Below are positions 60,617-64,000 of a stretch of 64,000 nucleotides of DNA, piece by piece (the first letter of the stretch is position 1; every line of letters begins with the position of its first letter). The stretch is from Fibrobacter sp. UWR2 (GTDB lineage: Bacteria > Fibrobacterota > Fibrobacteria > Fibrobacterales > Fibrobacteraceae), in the NCBI RefSeq assembly GCF_002210285.1, contig NZ_MWQE01000006.1:110699-174698 (forward strand), in the 5' to 3' direction. The notes below the pieces were generated by a model, which was given only the letters and a program-made list of their open reading frames with translations, searched no databases and was not told the origin of the DNA. A program made the translations under genes and the position numbers.

Positions 60617-60662
60617 CCCCCCCCCCCTTTCTCCGTTTTATAGATAGGGGGTCTTTTTTTGT
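60617..60662 (+). terminator. Terminator with an 11-base C-run
   Basis: Eleven C (60,617-60,627) can pair with AGGGGGTC-type GGGGG (60,646-60,650) around an AT-rich loop, followed by TCTTTTTTT. Long C-runs are prone to slippage. Confidence 0.6.
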
Positions 60663-60737
60663 AAATAAAAATGAATGTTACTTTATACGAAATTAATTTA
60701 TATTAAATAGTGTTGGGATGAAAAATGGAGGATACTT

Positions 60738-61985
60738 ATGAGATTTAGGGCTATGTTCGGCTCCGAGGAGCCTGTATACACTCTGGAGGCCTTCTATATC
60801 GAAGGCGGCGTGATTCGCATGCAGCTGTGCAATGTGAGCAGGTACGTCGCGCTCTACCCGCTTGAATACCGATCGCTCCTCCGGAGGTTCAACGTGAGGG
60901 CGGTGGGCGAGTACGCCATGAACCGGGTGCTGGAGTTTTCTGTTAGCGAGGACGCCCTCGACGGCCTGTGGGAGGTGCGGGAGATCCCGTACACGGAGCG
61001 GGCGCACCGTGCCCTGATGCGGTACTCGTTCCTCTTTTTCGGGTCGCCCGCGGGAATCATGAACGGGTACGACCATCCGGACGCCCGGCTCTACACGCGC
61101 GAACTCACGCTGATAAGGCGGACGGCCCTGATGCGGGCCGGGGCCCCGAGGCAGAGCCTGAGCTTTATGCCGCAATATAGCGCGCATGTGGATGTCGGCC
61201 AGGGCAACTGCAGCTTCGTGTTCGATAGCAGCAACGCGATCGGAATCGACTGCTCGAACAGGGAAGTGGCCTACCTGCGGAACCCGACGGATTACCAGCC
61301 CAAGATCGACAACACCATTAACCGTATGCGGCTGCTCCAGGGGCGAACGGATGTCCCCTTCGTGCTGAACGCCTTCGTGTTGACCCACGCGCACTACGAC
61401 CACTATTCGGGTGTCTTCGAGCAGATAAGGCGCGGCTACATAAATACCCAGACGGATTTCTACGTGAATCTCGGTTACCAGAGCCAGAGCGCGTACTACA
61501 ACAACTTGCTCCGGTTCCTGATCAACAACGGGTTCAACGTCATCGACGCGAACGCCCAGGTCGCAACGCCTGCGCTGACGTTCCTGGCTCCCCGGGCGCC
61601 GGCCGTGACCAGGGGCAACGCCAACGAGTACTCGGTAGTCTCGAGGGTGGCTACACCCGTGGGCGACTTTGTTTTCCCGGGGGATATGGTCGCGGCGGGG
61701 TGGCAGCGGCTGGCGCCGTGGGCGTCGGTTGTGCAGAATGCGAGGTATTACGCGGCGTCGCATCACGGGAGCGTGACGGGGATTCTGCCGGGGTTCTTCC
61801 CGCGCGCGCCGCTCGGCGTCGTGCTGATGGTCCGCGATGGGGCGTACCACAACGTGCCCGATCCGGGCACGTTTACCCCGGCTTTCTGCGCGGCCAACAA
61901 TGTCGTGGACACGACTGCCCTGGGAATGCAGAACCTTAATTGCTACATGATAAACCTGTCCACGGGCGCCGTGACAAGGTGGTAG
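60738..61985 (+). CDS. ComEC-like metallo-beta-lactamase-fold protein
   Basis: A 415-residue soluble protein. A 150-residue N-terminal domain of unknown type is followed by an MBL fold: HVDVGQGNCSFVF opening, LTHAHYDHYSG (HxHxDH metal site), FPGDM and AASHHGSV (further metal ligands). This is the beta-lactamase variant found in ComEC and in stand-alone nucleases. There are no membrane helices, so it is not a DNA uptake channel. GGAGG is six bases before the ATG. It is alone and has higher GC than the island to its left. Confidence 0.82.
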   Translation: MRFRAMFGSEEPVYTLEAFYIEGGVIRMQLCNVSRYVALYPLEYRSLLRRFNVRAVGEYAMNRVLEFSVSEDALDGLWEVREIPYTERAHRALMRYSFLFFGSPAGIMNGYDHPDARLYTRELTLIRRTALMRAGAPRQSLSFMPQYSAHVDVGQGNCSFVFDSSNAIGIDCSNREVAYLRNPTDYQPKIDNTINRMRLLQGRTDVPFVLNAFVLTHAHYDHYSGVFEQIRRGYINTQTDFYVNLGYQSQSAYYNNLLRFLINNGFNVIDANAQVATPALTFLAPRAPAVTRGNANEYSVVSRVATPVGDFVFPGDMVAAGWQRLAPWASVVQNARYYAASHHGSVTGILPGFFPRAPLGVVLMVRDGAYHNVPDPGTFTPAFCAANNVVDTTALGMQNLNCYMINLSTGAVTRW

Positions 61986-62039
61986 GTTTTGGCGGGTTGC
62001 TTGTCGCAGGTGGGTTGCCGCCGGCTGCCGCGGGGTGAG

Positions 62040-63614
62040 TCATTCGCCGGGGAGGACCTGCTGGTCGATCCAGGCGCTGCGCCTCTGGATCCATGCCTTT
62101 AGTTCGTCGATGGCGTCGGCGTACGTGGTGGTGAGCACGTCCCACCTTCGGTAGTTGTTGCCGGCGGCCATGGCGAGCGCGCTGCTGTACACGTCGATGG
62201 TGTCGAGCACTGCCGCGAACTGATGGCGGTTTTGTGCCCAGAAGTTGTTCAGCCGCGACACGAAGGAGGAATCCTTGAACAGGAAGTGGTTCCAGAGGAG
62301 GTCGCGCGCGAGCCAGCCTTCGGGCGTGTTCAGCGAGTCGATCTTGTGCCCGCCGAAGGCGAGGTCGAAATCCCACACGGGCCCCATGCGGATGGGCCCG
62401 TTCTCTATCCACGAGAAGTAGATGCTGGAGTAGAAGGCGGCGTCGTTGTTGCGCGAGAATTCCTGAATCCAGAAGTGCTTGATGTAGTCGTCGACGGCGA
62501 GCCATTTTTCCAGGCCGACGGAGTCGCTAGTTTGTCTGTTAACGAGGTAGCTTTCGAAGTTGTCGATTTGCTTGGAGAACGCGGCGATGACGGAATCGCT
62601 GGCGTTCTTGGGCGAGTGGATGCGGATGGGCATCTCGAGGCTGGTGGTGACGAACGGGTCGTCGTCTTTGTGATTGAAGTCGAGCTCGGCCAGGTACGAG
62701 TTGCCCTCCTTGGGGATGTTGACGCGGTTCTCGTCGATCTTGATGGTTTCGGTGAGCTGGTACACGCCGTAGTAGGACTTGTTGATGTAGAGCTCCACGA
62801 AGGCGTTACGCGGGGTGTAGTAGAGGCCGAGCGCGGAGGAGAGCTTGAACATCAGGAAGTTCTTGAGCATGCTCTTGTCGGCGTAGTTGGCGATGAGGGC
62901 CCAGTCCCTGTTGGCGGGCATGTCGAGGATGGGTTGCTTTTGGGCGAACTCGATCTTGTAGCTTTTTTTGGGCATGTCCCAGGAGGAATTGCCGCGCCCT
63001 CGGATGGTGAGGGCGGTGATGTCGCCTTCGGGGGCGGTGGCGCCCCAGATTTGCGCGCGCGCGGGGACTTCGGTTTCGCAGTCGGCGATGGCTCGGTGAT
63101 TCGCTGTCTCGATGACGAGGCGCGGGAGGCCTGCGTAGGGGTAGTTTGTGTCGTCGAGGGGGATGTAGTCGAGTTCGGGGTGCTCGTAGGGGGATGTGGG
63201 CTCGCCGTTGCTGCAGGCGATGAAGAGCGCCGGCAGGAGGAAGGCGAGCGCGGGGAGCGCACGCGTTAGTGCTGGCGCGGATAAAGCCGCGCCGGGGCGG
63301 CGCGCTATTGCTGGCGCGGGGATGCTTATTGCTGGCGCAGGGATGCTTATTGCTGGCGCAGAGATGCTTGTTGCTGGCGCAGGGATGCTTATTGCTGGCG
63401 CGGGGATGCTTATTGCTGGCGCGGGGATGCTTATTGCTGGCGCAGGGATGCCTATTGCTGGCGCGGGGATGCTTATTGCTGGCGCAGGGATGCTTATTGC
63501 TGGCGCAGATATGCCCCGCAGGGTGGGCATGCGCGAGAATAGCGGCGCGCATAGCGCGCCGAGAATGCGCGCTGGAGCCAGGATGCGGGTGAATATGTGG
63601 CGTGCCGCGGTCAT
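62040..63614 (-). CDS. CotH-family lipoprotein with repeat-expanded N-terminus
   Basis: A CotH-like kinase-fold protein (TIRGRGNSSWDMPKKSYKIEF, DWALIANYADKSMLKNFLM, YINKSYYGVYQLTETIKID, and WDFDLAFGG), found in Fibrobacter as exported proteins. A lipobox-type LFIAC sits at about residue 134 if the start is at 63,614. Between them lies a tandem array of 21-base units (63,306-63,515) read as SIPAPAI-like heptads. The start at 63,614 is preferred because upstream DNA becomes AT-rich there; the frame is open to 63,746. The lipid site would then be much further from the N-terminus than usual. Confidence 0.8.
   Translation of the reverse strand: MTAARHIFTRILAPARILGALCAPLFSRMPTLRGISAPAISIPAPAISIPAPAIGIPAPAISIPAPAISIPAPAISIPAPATSISAPAISIPAPAISIPAPAIARRPGAALSAPALTRALPALAFLLPALFIACSNGEPTSPYEHPELDYIPLDDTNYPYAGLPRLVIETANHRAIADCETEVPARAQIWGATAPEGDITALTIRGRGNSSWDMPKKSYKIEFAQKQPILDMPANRDWALIANYADKSMLKNFLMFKLSSALGLYYTPRNAFVELYINKSYYGVYQLTETIKIDENRVNIPKEGNSYLAELDFNHKDDDPFVTTSLEMPIRIHSPKNASDSVIAAFSKQIDNFESYLVNRQTSDSVGLEKWLAVDDYIKHFWIQEFSRNNDAAFYSSIYFSWIENGPIRMGPVWDFDLAFGGHKIDSLNTPEGWLARDLLWNHFLFKDSSFVSRLNNFWAQNRHQFAAVLDTIDVYSSALAMAAGNNYRRWDVLTTTYADAIDELKAWIQRRSAWIDQQVLPGE
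63306..63515 (+). repeat. Ten-copy 21-bp minisatellite inside the CotH gene
   Basis: GCTGGCGC recurs ten times between 63,310 and 63,499 at exactly 21-base intervals; each unit is close to GCTGGCGC(G/A)GGGATGCTTATT. It codes on the minus strand for repeated IPAPAIS-type heptads. Unit-to-unit changes are few (GAG, GTT, CCT variants), so the array looks recent. Confidence 0.92.
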
Positions 63615-64000
63615 ATACAGGCTAAAAATAAGTAAAAGTTGGCAAAAGTGGAGTGGCGCGGCACAAACGTTAGGTGATTGCTTGTGAATGAGGGGCGAAT
63701 GCTCGCTAACGGGTGGTAGAAGCTGGCGAACGGGTGGTGGATGCACGTGGACAAGTGATAAATGCCCGCGAACAAGTGATAAATGCCCGCGAACAAGTGT
63801 CGGGCGGGCGCTGGTGCTATTGTTTGAGCTGTTTAATGATGGTTTTGTTGTGTTTTTGGCGGCTTTTGGGTGGGTGCGACAGACTAAATGCGTGGGGGTG
63901 GCGATTTAGTCCGTAAAATTTTGACCGCTGGTGCGCCGCGGGGGTGCTTTTTGGCGATGCTTTACGGACTAAAGTGGAGGGGGTCATGATTTAGTCCGTA
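63615..64000. other. Repeat-rich right edge without a gene
   Basis: After the AT-rich leader of the CotH gene there is a second 21-base tandem region (63,751-63,797: two exact copies of ATAAATGCCCGCGAACAAGTG with degenerate flanks), then TTTAGTCCGTAAA (63,905-63,917), its exact reverse complement (63,961-63,973) and a truncated third copy at 63,990. No plausible coding frame was found. The sequence may continue as an array outside the window. Confidence 0.6.

Noticed and set aside
63306..63515. CRISPR array
   Set aside because: The repeats are 21 bases end to end with no spacers and are inside a coding frame.
1..64000. tRNA or rRNA genes
   Set aside because: No cloverleaf-like set with a T-loop GTTCGAATC and matching acceptor stem was noticed, nor any rRNA-conserved stretch; a tRNAscan run would be decisive.

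Overview
The window looks like chromosomal DNA of a Fibrobacter species (phylum Fibrobacterota). The pointers are a TIGR02147-type regulator next to a lipoprotein, a secreted protein ending in the Fibrobacter major paralogous domain (TIGR02145), a GH16 beta-glucanase with the circularly permuted layout and Ser-rich linker of the F. succinogenes lichenase, a cytoplasmic GH5 glucanase, type III glutamine synthetase, and futalosine-pathway menaquinone synthesis. Family names come from reading the proteins; no database search was run.

Region 1 (about 1-34,040) is mostly ordinary core genome of fairly high GC: MoxR ATPase, RDD protein, a processive-type GT2, two GGDEF cyclases, trmB, a regulator/lipoprotein pair, a sigma-54-type activator divergent from glnN, a GNAT toxin-like pair, DUF1232 and AlgJ-like proteins, dtd, tcdA, sufS, epmA, a TlpA-like thioredoxin, pilT-pilC, pflA, GH5, mqnA, eda, GH16, alaS and a histidine-phosphatase lipoprotein with hexapeptide repeats. 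A small palindromic element is scattered here, once inside the trmB reading frame.

Region 2 (34,156-36,205) is a compact candidate mobile element: a tyrosine recombinase and an Rpn/PDDEXK_2 nuclease between two identical 16-bp direct repeats.

Region 3 (36,643-49,499) is a low-GC surface-polysaccharide cluster (two ATP-grasp proteins, pyruvyltransferase, Wzx-like flippase, FrhB-like protein, a frameshifted GT2, acyltransferase), preceded by a broken GT2, and followed by glmS and rfbDCB of normal composition. No rfbA is present. A remnant of a UDP-glucuronate-epimerase-like gene closes it.

Region 4 (about 49,350-58,950) is a low-GC island bounded on both sides by copies of an identical 35-bp sequence. 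It holds three tightly organised gene sets that look like antiphage or DNA-targeting systems: (a) an SMC/RecF-like ATPase with a PD-(D/E)XK-like protein; (b) a three-gene overlapping operon led by a protein with a PLD-like HDRYLIID motif; (c) on the opposite strand, an OLD-like ATPase/TOPRIM protein, a ParB-like protein and a Dam-type adenine methylase. Set (c) is the best candidate for an undescribed system.

Region 5 (58,950-64,000) has a small ORF, a HigBA-like toxin-antitoxin pair with duplicated operator-like sites, a ComEC-like metallo-beta-lactamase protein, and a CotH-family lipoprotein whose N-terminus contains a ten-copy 21-bp minisatellite. The right edge has further short tandem and inverted repeats.
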